DNA of 64,000 nt from Promicromonospora sp049532985. GTDB lineage: Bacteria; Actinomycetota; Actinomycetes; Actinomycetales; Cellulomonadaceae. Positions 16,902 through 27,000 of the stretch are shown here, piece by piece. Position numbers and translations under genes: made by a program. The notes beneath the pieces are model-generated. The model ran no database searches and was not told the DNA's origin. It saw only the letters and a list, made by a program, of their open reading frames with translations. The stretch spans positions 2,170,001 to 2,234,000 of the forward strand of contig NZ_CP186693.1 in NCBI RefSeq assembly GCF_049532985.1, read 5' to 3'. Each line of letters opens with the position of its first letter. Positions within the stretch are counted from its first letter, which is position 1.

Positions 16902-17222
16902 ATGTTCACGCTGCAGGTACCTGATCTCGTCGCCGTCGCCGTCGCCGTCCTGCTCCTGGGGCTGTTCATCACGATCAGCGGCAACGCCCGGGCCAACGGG
17001 CAGGCGGTCGAGCGGATCGAGCGCAAGCTCGACCTCGTGATCAAGCACCTCGGCATCGAGGGGCCCGCCGCGGAGGGCATCGCGCCCGGCACCCTCGCCG
17101 AGATCGACCGGTGCATCCGCTCGGACCGGCGGATCGAGGCGATCAAGCTCTACCGTGAGGCCACCGGCGCGGGCCTGGCCGACGCCAAGCGCTGGGTCGA
17201 GCGCCGCGCGTCGTCGTACTGA
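16902..17222 (+). CDS. Small membrane-anchored protein with ribosomal L7/L12 C-terminal-like domain
   Basis: 106 residues. A hydrophobic helix covers about residues 8-28 (LVAVAVAVLLLGLFITI), then a short charged linker, then a C-terminal stretch (IEAIKLYREATGAGLADAKRWVE) that matches the helix-turn pattern of the ribosomal protein bL12 C-terminal domain (KxVRExTGLGLKEAKxxV). Such non-ribosomal L12-like proteins occur in actinobacteria and their role is not known to me. A TACGGT box six bases before the ATG suggests a leaderless transcript. The longer frame running in from 13.9 kb is antisense to copA and the copper operon and is not coding. Confidence 0.75.
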   Translation: MFTLQVPDLVAVAVAVLLLGLFITISGNARANGQAVERIERKLDLVIKHLGIEGPAAEGIAPGTLAEIDRCIRSDRRIEAIKLYREATGAGLADAKRWVERRASSY

Positions 17223-17403
17223 CGCCGCCCGCCCGTCCCGTCCCGGCGAGGTCACGGCCTCGGAAGGGCCCGCACGAGTGCGCGGTTTCGGGGACAGCTC
17301 ACCCCGCTCCTCGATAGGCTCGTCCCGCACCGCCCGTGCGAGCTCCGGGCGGTCGCGTTCACCATGACGCCTGCACCAGGCGACGACGATCGAGGAGAGA
17401 AGC

Positions 17404-20400
17404 ATGAGCCTGGTCTCGCGCGTGATGGAGAACCGCCGCTCGGTCGCGTCGGTCGGCGCGGTCACCCTGTTCGGCGCGGGGCTGGTCGGGTTCGCGCTCT
17501 GGTACGACGGCGAGGCGACGGCCGACGTGCACCTGAACGACTCGGGTGTCTGGGTGACCAACTCCGCCAAGCAGGAGCTGGGCCGGTTCAACTACGAGGC
17601 CAAGGCGCTGGACGGCACCCTCCTGGCCAACTCCGTGGGCTTCGACGTGGAGCAGGACGCGCAGCGGGTGCTGCTGAACAGCGTCGGCGACTCCTCGGCC
17701 AGCCCGGTGAACCCCGCGCTGCTCTCCCTGGAGGGCACCATGAAGTTCCCGCCGGGCGTGCAGGTCGCCTCCGGCGGCGCGACCACGGCCGCCTACGACC
17801 CGGAGTCCGGGCTGGCGTGGGTGCTGCCCTTCGACCAGGCAGCGTTCGACGAGAAGAAGACGAGGCCGACCGTCGAGGCCGGCCCGGGCGGCGCGATCGC
17901 GGTGGGCACGGACGGCACCGTCCACCTGGCGGTCCCCGCCGACGGCATGCTCTACACCGTGCCCACGGGCACCCAGGGCGTGGCGGAGGACGTCCAGGAG
18001 TCCGAGCTCCCGCTGGACGCCGACGCCGACGTCCAGGTCTCCGCCGTCGGTGACGAGCCGGTGGTGCTGGACCGGTCGAGCGCGACGCTCGTGCTGCCCG
18101 GCGGGGACACCGTCCCCGTCGAGGACGGCGCGCAGGGCGTGCTGCAGCAGCCGTCGGCCGCCTCGCACGTCGTGGTGGTCGCCGTTCCCGAGGGCCTGGT
18201 CTCCCAGCCGCTGGGCGGTGGCGACCCGACGCGGCAGACGACGTCGGCGGGCGTGCCCGCCGCCCCGGTCCAGCTCGGCGGGTGCGTCTACGGCGCCTGG
18301 GCGGAGTCGGGCCAGGTCGTGCGCAACTGCCCGGACCGCGCCCACGACGTCGACCAGGTGCTGGAGGGTCTGGCGCCCACGTCGAAGCTCGTCTACCGGG
18401 TCAACCGGAACGTGATCGTCCTGAACGACGTGGCGGACGGCACGCTCTGGATGGCCGCCGACGAGTTCGAGATCATCGACGCCTGGAACCTGAAGCAGCC
18501 CGAGAACTCCAAGGACAAGGAGAAGACGGAGTCCGAGGAGACCACGCCGGAGCAGGTGGACCAGCTCGTCGCGGACCGCAGCAAGCCCAACCGCCCGCCG
18601 GAGCCGCAGCCCGACGACATCGGCGTGCGCCCGGGCCGCACGACGGTGCTGAACGTGCTGGGCAACGACATGGACCCGGACGGCGACGTCATGACGGTCT
18701 CGGTCGAGGGCGAGGTCGACGGTGACGCCGCCGTCGACCGGGTCCTGGACGGCGCGGCGCTGCAGGCGAACGTGCCCGCCGACGCGACCGGGAGCATCAC
18801 GTTCAAGTACCAGGTCGACGACGGCCGGGAGAACGGCACCGCCACGGCGTCGGTGAAGGCCCGGATCGTCCCGCTGGAGGAGAACAACCCGCCCGAGCAG
18901 CCGGGTGAGCCGAAGCTGGAGGTCGGTCAGGGTGGCATCGGCGTCATCAAGGTGCTGCCCTACTTCAAGGACCCGGACGGCGACGACCTGTTCCTGTCCA
19001 ACGCGTCCACCGCCGACCCCAAGGACGAGGTCCGGTTCCGGCCCGACGGCACCATCGAGTTCCGCGACGGCGGCACCACGGTGGGCAGCAAGATCGTCGA
19101 CGTCACGGTCTCGGACGCGCTGAACGCGCCGTACCAGGGCAAGGTCAAGATCAACGTCTCGGCCGCGAACGTGCCGCCGATCCCCGTCCAGGACCATGTC
19201 ACGGTGCTGGCGGGCGAACCGGTCACCGTGGCACCGCTGAGGAACGACGCCGACCCCAACGGCGACGACCTGCAGCTCACCAAGGTCTCCGACGAGCCCG
19301 GCGCCGAGATCACCACCAACGCCACCGCGAACACGTTCCAGTTCGAGACCGACCAGCCTGGCTCGTACGACGTGACCTACCAGGTCTCCGACGGGCCGAA
19401 CCCCGCCACCGGCCTGGTCCGGGTGGACGTGGTGACCCCGCCGGACGACGGCGGCGTGCCGGTGGCCGTGTCCGACCAGGTGCTGCTGCCCACCGGTGGC
19501 ACCGCCCTGGTGGACGTGCTGGCCAACGACACCGACCCCGCCGGCGGCGTGCTCGTGGTGCAGAACGTGGAGGTGGCGCCGAACGCCCGCGTCAGCGTCT
19601 CCGTGCTCAACCACCAGATCCTCAAGGTCTCCGAGCTCAAGCGGCTCGAGGGCCCGGTCGTGGTGCACTACACGGTCGCGAACGGGGCGGGCACCGTGGC
19701 GGGTCAGGTGCGGGTGGTGCCGATCCCGGCGCCGGCGCAGCTGCGCCCGCCGGAGGCCGGGCCGGACACCGCGACCGTGCACACGGGCGACGTGGTGACG
19801 ATCCCGGTGCTGAAGAACGACACGCACCCCGACGGGCTGGAGCTCACCCTCAACGACGAGCTGCAGGAGGCCCCGCCGGCCAGTGCGGGCGAGGCGTTCG
19901 TCGCCGAGGACACCGTCCGCTTCCGCGCGGGCGACGAGGCCGGCACCGTGCACGCCGTGTACGAGGTCGTGGACTCCAACGGCCAGAAGGACTCCGCCCA
20001 GGTCACCATCGACGTGGTGGACGCCCCGGAGAACGGCGCCCCGCAGCTGCCGGACATCGAGGCCCGCGTGCTGGCGAACGGCATCGTGCGGATCCCCCTG
20101 CCGCTGGACGGCACCGACCCCGACGGCGACCACGTCACCCTGAGCTCCATCTCCGGTGCCCCCGCCCAGGGCACCGCCACCATCGTGGACGGGTTCATCG
20201 ACTACCAGGCCTCGGAGGACGCCGCAGGCCTGGACACGTTCACCTACCAGGTCACCGACACCCGCGGCGCACCCGCCGAAGGCCTGGTCCGCGTGGGAGT
20301 CGCCGCTCCCCCGGCGTCCAACCAGAAGCCGCAGGCGATCGACGACGAGACGACGGTCCGCCCCGGCCGCACGGTCGCCGTCGCCGCGCTGGAGAACGAC

Positions 20401-23400
20401 TCCGACCCGGACGGCGACCAGATCGGCCTGTACACCAAGGGCTTCGAGGGCACCGAGGAGATCGGCGTCGACCCGAAGGCGGTCGAGGACGACGTGGTGC
20501 TGACCGCGCCGGAGGAGGAGGGGGCCTACTCCTTCTACTACGGCATCCAGGACACGTACAAGGAACGGGCCAGCAGCGCGATCACCGTGAACGTCGAGCG
20601 CGACGCCCCGCTGCTGCGCCCGGTCGCCCGCGACGACGTGGTGACGGCCGACGACGTCGAGGGCTCGTCCAGCGTGACGGTCGACGTGCTCGCCAACGAC
20701 TCCGACCCCGACGGTGTCGCCGCCGACCTGGAGGTCTCGGTGGACGAGAGTCTGGAGGGCGTGACGGTCGCGGAGGACGGGCGCGTCCAGGTCCGGCTCG
20801 CCGAGAGCGCGCAGGTCATCACGTACACGGTGACGGACATGGACGGGCTGGAGGCCAAGGCGTTCGTGCGGGTGCCGGGCGACCAGTCCCGTCCGCACGT
20901 GAAGCCGGGCCTGGAGCCGCTCAAGGCGACCACGGGCGAGCCCCTGACCATCGACCTGGCCGAGTACGTGGTGGTCCGTGAGGACCGGGAACCGCGCATC
21001 ACCGAGGAGAAGACGGTCAAGGCCCTGGAGGGCTCCGTCTCCGTCGAGGACGCGGACACGCTGGTCTACACCTCGGCGGCGGACTACGCCGGGCCGGCCT
21101 CGGTCAGCTTCGAGGTCACGGACGGCTCGGGGCCGGACGACGCCGAGGGCCTCACGTCCGTGCTGACGCTCCCGGTCGACGTGACCCCGGCCAAGAACAT
21201 GCCGCCGAAGGTCACGGGCACCCCGGTGCTGGAGGTCGCTGCCGCCGAGGAGGCGACCGTGGACCTGTCCCGGTACGTCAAGGACCCGGACAAGGACGAC
21301 CTCACGTACCGAGTCACGGGCGGCGAGGGCATCACGACCTCCGTCTCCGGCGCCACCATCACCGGCGAGGTCGACGTGGCGGTACCGAAGGGCACCGTCC
21401 GGGAGCTGCCGATGACCGTCTCCGACGGGTTCAACCCGCCCGTCGAGGCGAGCCTGACCGTGAAGGTCGTGCCGTCGACCCGCTCGCTCGCGCAGACCAC
21501 CGACGACGTGGTGACGGACGCGCACCAGGGCGAGCCCACGACCATCCCGGTCCTCGCCAACGACGTCAGCCCGTTCGAGGGCGAGCCGCTCACGCTCACG
21601 GGCTCCCCCACCGTCGACACGGGCCAGGGCACCCCGGCGTATCAGGGTGACCAGCTCGTGGTGACCCCCGCGGCGGACTTCACGGGCACCCTGGTGGTCC
21701 GCTACCGCGTCGCGGACGCCACCGGCGACCCGGACCGGGAGGTCGACGGCCTCGCCCGCCTCACGGTGCTCGGCAGGCCGGACGCACCGCGCGCGCCGCG
21801 GGTCGAGGAGGTGCGCTCGGAGACGGTGGTGCTGAGCTGGGACCAGCCGAACAACAACGGCTCGGACATCACCGGTTACACGCTGCGCACCCAGAACGGG
21901 CAGGAGCACGCGTGTGCCACGACCACCTGCACCTTCGACGGTCTGCAGAACAACGTGAAGTACCGGTTCACGGTGGTGGCGACGAACGACGTCGGCGACT
22001 CCGAGCCGTCCCCGGCCTCCCGGGAGGCCCGCCCGGACGAGAAGCCGGACAAGCCCGCCCCGCCGAGCCTCGAGTTCGGGGACAGCAAGCTCACGGTGTC
22101 GTGGAAGAACCGGACCTACACCGACCGGTCCCCGATCGAGTGCGTGAACCTGGAGATCAGCCCGCCGCCGGCCGACGGCGTGACCCAGAAGACCTGCGTC
22201 GCGGGCAGCCCGATCACGTGGGAGGGCCTGGAGAACGGCACGGCGTACACGGTGCGGGTGCAGGCCAAGAACGACGCGCCCGACCCTTCCGACTGGAGCG
22301 ACCCCTCCGCTCCCGAGGTTCCCGCCGCACCTCCGGCCGCTCCCGCGGCCCCGACGGCCACGCGGGTCAACACGGCCGTGGGCGGCCAGATCACGGTCAG
22401 GTGGACCGCTCCGGCGAACAACGGTGACGCGATCGACAAGTACTGGCTGGGCGTCTACACCGACGGCCAGCTCGTCAAGGCGATCGACACCACCGACACC
22501 GAGCAGACCGTCCAGGACCTCTCGACCGGCTCCTCGTACAAGTTCCGTGTGCGGGCCACCAACAAGGCCGGCAACGGGGAGGCCAGCCCGTTCTCCAACG
22601 AGGTGGTGCCCTACGGCACCCCGGACCGGCCTGGCACGCCCTCCGCGTCCCTCGGGTCCACGACCAGCGGCCAGGCGGACGTGGCGTGGGGCCGGATCGG
22701 CGAGTTCCGGGGTACGGGGCACCGGTACGAGGTACAGGCGAACGGCGCGGGCGCGCAGAACGCCGGCGACACCACCTCGCACACCTACAGGCCGCTGACC
22801 AACGGCACCTCGTACACGTTCCAGGTGCGGGCCTGCAACGACTACATCTGCTCCGACTGGTCGGCGTCGTCGAACGCGGTGACGCCGTACGGCCCGCCGC
22901 CCACGCCGAGCATCAGCGCCGCCGGCGGCGGCGGCCAGGTGACGTTCACGTGGGACGCCCGGGCCACCAACGGCCGGCCCACCACGGTCCGCGTCACCGG
23001 GGCGATCACCAGCACGGCCAAGAGCGGGACCGAGTCCGCGAGCGCGAGCGCCGGCCAGACCAAGCGGGCGTGCGTGACGGTGACCGACTCCGAGGGCAAC
23101 TCCGCCCAGAAGTGCGCCGAGGGCACCGCCCTGACCCCGAGGGCGTGGCTCAGCTACGGCTCCGAGGTGAGCTGCGCGGGCACGTGCCGGCACTGGGTCG
23201 TCAACTGGTCGGGCTTCGACTCCGGCAACCACCAGGTCGCCTGCTGGGCAGGTGACACGTCGCGGTACGACGCCGACAGCCCGAGCTACTGGCACGACAT
23301 CCACCCGCCGCACCCGAACACGTGGTCGGGCGCCACCAAGTACTCGATGAACGGGACCAGCGGGTCCAAGGAGCTCCCGTGCTTCATGGGATCCCAGTAC

Positions 23401-23466
23401 AACGGGGCGGAGGTCGCGTTCTACGTGGACGGCGAGCGGTACCAGATCTCGAGGTGGAACAGCTAG
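17404..23466 (+). CDS. Giant exported Ig-like / fibronectin type III repeat protein
   Basis: 2020 residues. One hydrophobic segment near the N-terminus (about residues 16-33) acts as signal anchor. A beta-propeller-like region follows (to about residue 370), then an acidic, Lys-rich linker. About eleven cadherin/Ig-like repeats come next, most marked by V-hydrophobic-ND-x-DPDGD (for example VLANDSDPDGV, VLKNDTHPDGL, ALENDSDPDGD). Three to four FN3 domains occupy about 1460-1900, and a Cys- and Trp-rich C-terminal domain of about 110 residues ends the protein. The DxDxDG loops suggest calcium-stabilised, rod-like architecture on the cell surface. ATG with GAGGAGAG nine bases upstream. It likely serves adhesion or envelope organisation. 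In related actinobacteria I recall it next to MoxR/DUF58/transglutaminase genes, which are absent here. Confidence 0.88.
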   Translation: MSLVSRVMENRRSVASVGAVTLFGAGLVGFALWYDGEATADVHLNDSGVWVTNSAKQELGRFNYEAKALDGTLLANSVGFDVEQDAQRVLLNSVGDSSASPVNPALLSLEGTMKFPPGVQVASGGATTAAYDPESGLAWVLPFDQAAFDEKKTRPTVEAGPGGAIAVGTDGTVHLAVPADGMLYTVPTGTQGVAEDVQESELPLDADADVQVSAVGDEPVVLDRSSATLVLPGGDTVPVEDGAQGVLQQPSAASHVVVVAVPEGLVSQPLGGGDPTRQTTSAGVPAAPVQLGGCVYGAWAESGQVVRNCPDRAHDVDQVLEGLAPTSKLVYRVNRNVIVLNDVADGTLWMAADEFEIIDAWNLKQPENSKDKEKTESEETTPEQVDQLVADRSKPNRPPEPQPDDIGVRPGRTTVLNVLGNDMDPDGDVMTVSVEGEVDGDAAVDRVLDGAALQANVPADATGSITFKYQVDDGRENGTATASVKARIVPLEENNPPEQPGEPKLEVGQGGIGVIKVLPYFKDPDGDDLFLSNASTADPKDEVRFRPDGTIEFRDGGTTVGSKIVDVTVSDALNAPYQGKVKINVSAANVPPIPVQDHVTVLAGEPVTVAPLRNDADPNGDDLQLTKVSDEPGAEITTNATANTFQFETDQPGSYDVTYQVSDGPNPATGLVRVDVVTPPDDGGVPVAVSDQVLLPTGGTALVDVLANDTDPAGGVLVVQNVEVAPNARVSVSVLNHQILKVSELKRLEGPVVVHYTVANGAGTVAGQVRVVPIPAPAQLRPPEAGPDTATVHTGDVVTIPVLKNDTHPDGLELTLNDELQEAPPASAGEAFVAEDTVRFRAGDEAGTVHAVYEVVDSNGQKDSAQVTIDVVDAPENGAPQLPDIEARVLANGIVRIPLPLDGTDPDGDHVTLSSISGAPAQGTATIVDGFIDYQASEDAAGLDTFTYQVTDTRGAPAEGLVRVGVAAPPASNQKPQAIDDETTVRPGRTVAVAALENDSDPDGDQIGLYTKGFEGTEEIGVDPKAVEDDVVLTAPEEEGAYSFYYGIQDTYKERASSAITVNVERDAPLLRPVARDDVVTADDVEGSSSVTVDVLANDSDPDGVAADLEVSVDESLEGVTVAEDGRVQVRLAESAQVITYTVTDMDGLEAKAFVRVPGDQSRPHVKPGLEPLKATTGEPLTIDLAEYVVVREDREPRITEEKTVKALEGSVSVEDADTLVYTSAADYAGPASVSFEVTDGSGPDDAEGLTSVLTLPVDVTPAKNMPPKVTGTPVLEVAAAEEATVDLSRYVKDPDKDDLTYRVTGGEGITTSVSGATITGEVDVAVPKGTVRELPMTVSDGFNPPVEASLTVKVVPSTRSLAQTTDDVVTDAHQGEPTTIPVLANDVSPFEGEPLTLTGSPTVDTGQGTPAYQGDQLVVTPAADFTGTLVVRYRVADATGDPDREVDGLARLTVLGRPDAPRAPRVEEVRSETVVLSWDQPNNNGSDITGYTLRTQNGQEHACATTTCTFDGLQNNVKYRFTVVATNDVGDSEPSPASREARPDEKPDKPAPPSLEFGDSKLTVSWKNRTYTDRSPIECVNLEISPPPADGVTQKTCVAGSPITWEGLENGTAYTVRVQAKNDAPDPSDWSDPSAPEVPAAPPAAPAAPTATRVNTAVGGQITVRWTAPANNGDAIDKYWLGVYTDGQLVKAIDTTDTEQTVQDLSTGSSYKFRVRATNKAGNGEASPFSNEVVPYGTPDRPGTPSASLGSTTSGQADVAWGRIGEFRGTGHRYEVQANGAGAQNAGDTTSHTYRPLTNGTSYTFQVRACNDYICSDWSASSNAVTPYGPPPTPSISAAGGGGQVTFTWDARATNGRPTTVRVTGAITSTAKSGTESASASAGQTKRACVTVTDSEGNSAQKCAEGTALTPRAWLSYGSEVSCAGTCRHWVVNWSGFDSGNHQVACWAGDTSRYDADSPSYWHDIHPPHPNTWSGATKYSMNGTSGSKELPCFMGSQYNGAEVAFYVDGERYQISRWNS

Positions 23467-23945
23467 CGCGCCGCGGGTCCTGACCCCGGGTCGCTCGCGG
23501 GGGCGAGCCGCGTGGCCGCCTCCAGCAGCGCCCTGGTGCCGCGGGTCAGGGCACGCAGGTCCTCGACGTCGAGCAGGGCCAGCAGGTCGGGCGGCAGCTC
23601 CTCGTCGTGCGCGACAATGCGCCGGATCGTCTCGCTGCCCTGCTCGGTGCTGGTGACCCGCCGCACCCGGCCGTCGGCCGGGTCCGGTGTGCGCCGGGTC
23701 ATCCCGGCCGCGGTGAGCCGGTCGAGGATGCCCGACACGGTGGCCGCCGAGACGCCGAGGGCGTCGGCCAGCCGCTGCGGCGTCGACTCGCCGTCCACCT
23801 GCACGAGCGCCAGCGCCCGGAGCTGCTGCACGGTCAGGTCGGTCTCCAGCAGCGGTACCAGCCGGGTGGCGAAGAACTCCTCGCCGAGCCGACGGTGCAG
23901 GGTGGCGAGCTCGGCGACGAGCTCGGCGCGGGTCTGGTCGGTCAC
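23463..23945 (-). CDS. MarR-family transcriptional regulator
   Basis: 160 residues with a winged helix-turn-helix: LTVQQLRALALV, ADALGVSAATVSGILDRLTAAGMTRR, then DPADGRVRRVTST, the MarR wing DxRDxR-like segment. It probably represses the divergent RND pump gene and itself through the palindrome at 24026-24040. GTG start; TAAAGT lies six bases upstream and no ribosome site is visible, so a leaderless transcript is likely. The 3' end overlaps that of the giant Ig/FN3 gene by three bases (convergent). Confidence 0.88.
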   Translation of the reverse strand: MTDQTRAELVAELATLHRRLGEEFFATRLVPLLETDLTVQQLRALALVQVDGESTPQRLADALGVSAATVSGILDRLTAAGMTRRTPDPADGRVRRVTSTEQGSETIRRIVAHDEELPPDLLALLDVEDLRALTRGTRALLEAATRLAPASDPGSGPAAR

Positions 23946-24025
23946 GGGGTGACTTTAGCGGCCCCGGGCCGGGCCGTGACCGGTGCGGAAGCCGCGGTTG
24001 CGGGGCGGGAACCCCGGCAGGATCC

Positions 24026-24040
24026 TTTGCGTTAGGCAAA
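24026..24040. promoter_or_regulatory. Candidate MarR operator
   Basis: Palindrome TTTGC-GTTAG-GCAAA in the 152-bp space between the divergent MarR and RND genes. MarR proteins usually bind short palindromes with TTGC/GCAA-like half sites at such positions. Motif-based inference only. Confidence 0.6.
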
Positions 24041-24097
24041 ATACTGCGCCGACGGAGTCGCGGGACCCCGGCGTATCCCCCCAGAACTGGAGGCAGT

Positions 24098-27000
24098 GTG
24101 TTCCGTCTTGCCCGAATGTCGCTCGCGAACCGCGCGCTCGTCGCGCTCGCGACGACAGCCGTCTTCCTCGTCGGCATCTTCAGCATGGGGCAGCTCCGCC
24201 AGGAACTCATCCCGTCGATGACCGTGCCCATGGTCGCGGTCACCGCGGCCGACCCGGGCACGTCGCCGGAGATCGTCGCCGAGCGGGTCACCGAACCGAT
24301 CGAGAACGCCGTCCAGGGCGTCGACGGCGTCACGGGCGTGACGTCGACCGTCGCCACGGGCCTCTCGGTGACCAGCGTCGAGCTGGAGTACGGCACCGAC
24401 GTGGACGCCGTCGAGCAGGAGGTGAGCTCGGCCCTGGGCGGTCTGAGCGACCTGCCCGAGGACGTCGAGCCGGAGGTCATGGCCGGTTCGCTGGACGACC
24501 TGCCGGTGATCCAGCTCGCCGTCTCGGGCAACGGCAGCGAGCGCGAGCTCACCGACGCCATCGACTCGGTGCTGGTCCCGGAGCTGTCGGGCATCGCCGA
24601 GGTCCGCGACGTCACCGTCACCGGCGTCACCGAGCGCCAGGTCGTGATCGAGCCCGACGACGAGAAGCTCGCCGCCGCCGGCCTCACCGCCGCCCAGCTC
24701 TCGACGCTCCTCCAGGACAACGGCACGGTCATGCCGGTCGGCTCCATCACCGAGGACGGCACCACGAGCAGCGTCCAGGTCGGCACCTCGGTCGCCTCCG
24801 TCGAGGAGCTGGAGGACCTGCCGATCCTTCCCGCGGCGGGTGCCGCGGGGGCGGGTTCCGGTGCGGCGGCGGGCCCCGGCGGTGCAGGCGCCGTCCCGGA
24901 GGCCTCCGACGCCGGCACCGGCGCGGCCGACGTCGTCCACCTCGGCGACGTCGCCGAGGTGAGCGTGCAGGACGTGCCGCCCACCTCCTACTCCCGGCTG
25001 GACGGCGAGCCGTCGCTCGCCGTGGCGCTGACCAAGACCCCGGACGGCAACACGGTGGACGTGTCGCACGCGGTGCACGACGTGCTGACCGACGTGGAGG
25101 ACGAGCTCGACGCCGACGGCGTGACCACCGTGGTGACGTTCGACCAGGCGCCGTTCATCGAGGAGTCGATCGAGGGGCTGACCACCGAGGGCGGCCTCGG
25201 CCTCCTGTTCGCGGTGCTCGTGATCCTGGTGTTCCTCGCCTCGCTGCGCGCCACGCTGGTCTCCGCGATCTCGATCCCCCTGTCGCTGGCGGTCACGTTC
25301 GCCGCCATGAACCTCACCGGCTACACGCTGAACATCCTCACGCTCGCGGCCATGACCATCTCGATCGGGCGCATCGTGGACGACTCGATCGTCGTGATCG
25401 AGAACATCAAGCGGCACCTGTCCTACGGCGAGGACCGCGTCCACGCGATCGTCACCGCCGTGCGCGAGGTGGGGGCCGCGATCACCGCCTCGACGGTGTG
25501 CACCGTGGCCGTGTTCGCGCCGATCGCGCTGGTCGGCGGCATGGCGGGCGAGCTGTTCCAGCCGTTCGCCGTCACCGTGGCCATCGCCATGGGTGCGTCG
25601 CTGGTCGTGGCGCTGGTCGTGGTGCCGGTGCTGGCCTACTGGTTCATCAAGGTCCCGGCGCAGCCCGGCGGCGGCGTCGCCCTGCGCGAGGCGGCCGAGG
25701 AGAAGGAACGGCGCGGTGTCTGGCAGCGTGCGTACGTGCCGTCGCTGGCCGCGGCGCTGCGCCGTCCCGCCGTGACCCTGGGCATCGCCGTGGCGCTGCT
25801 GGCCGGCACCGTGGCCCTCGTGCCCCGCATGGAGACCAACTTCATCGGCGCCGCCGGGCAGGACACCCTCTCGGTGACGCAGGAGTTCGAACCGGGCACG
25901 TCCCTGGCGGCACAGGACGACGCCGCGAAGGAGGTCGAGGACGTGCTCTCGGGTGTCGACGGCGTCAAGACCGTGCAGACCACCGTCGGTTCCGGCGACG
26001 GCATGGCCGCCGCGTTCGGCATGGGCGGGGGCGGCAGCAGCGCTACCTTCGCCCTCACCCTGGACGAGGACGCCGACGGCACGGCCGTGCAGGACGAGGT
26101 GAGCGACGCGCTCGACGCCGCCACCCTGGACGGCGAGGTCACCGTGGCCGCGGGCGACGCCGGCTTCGCCAGCAGCACCGTGGACCTCGTGGTCACCGCG
26201 CCCGACGCCGAGGGCCTGGCCGAGGCGGCGAGCACCGTCGAGGACGCCGTGACGGACCTGGACGGCGTCGACGGCGTGACGAACAACCTCGCCGCGGAGC
26301 AGTCGACCGTGCAGGTGACCGTCGACCGGGACGCCGCGGCCGAGGCCGGGCTCACCGAGCAGGCCGTCTCCGGTCTGGTGGCCGGTGCCATGAACGAGTC
26401 CAGCATCGGCACCCTCGACCTGGCGGGCTCGTCGCGGGACGTCGTGGTGGCGGGTGACGTGCCCGCGACGACCGACGAGATCGAGGAGATCCAGGTGCCG
26501 ACGGCCGCAGGGATGATCCCGCTGAGCGACCTGGTGACGGTCGAGCGGGTGTCGGCCCCGGCGTCGGTCACGCGGGTGGACGGCGAGCGCAGCGCCACCG
26601 TCGCGGTCACGCCCGCCGGGCAGGACCTGGGCTCGCTGACGGTCACCCTGACCGAGGAGATCGACGGTCTCGACCTGCCCAGCGGCGCGGAGGTGACCAT
26701 GGGCGGCGTGGCGGCCGACCAGGCCGACGCGTTCGCCGACCTCGGCCTGGCGCTGCTGGCGGCCATCCTCATCGTGTACCTGGTGATGGTGGCGACGTTC
26801 CGGAGCATCGGGCAGCCGCTGATCCTGCTGGTCTCGGTGCCGTTCGCGGCCACGGGCGCGCTGGGCGCGCTGCTGCTGACCGGGACGCCGCTCGACGTCG
26901 CCGCTCTGATCGGCCTGCTGATGCTGGTGGGCATCGTGGTGTCGAACGCGATCGTGCTCATCGACCTCATCAACCAGTACCGCGCCGACGGGCGGGCCCT

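Noticed and set aside
17359..24984. Continuous 2541-codon open frame on the minus strand
   Set aside because: It lies opposite the Ig/FN3 gene, crosses the MarR gene and enters the RND gene. The translation is Arg/Gly/Val/His-rich without domains, as expected from the antisense of very GC-rich coding DNA.
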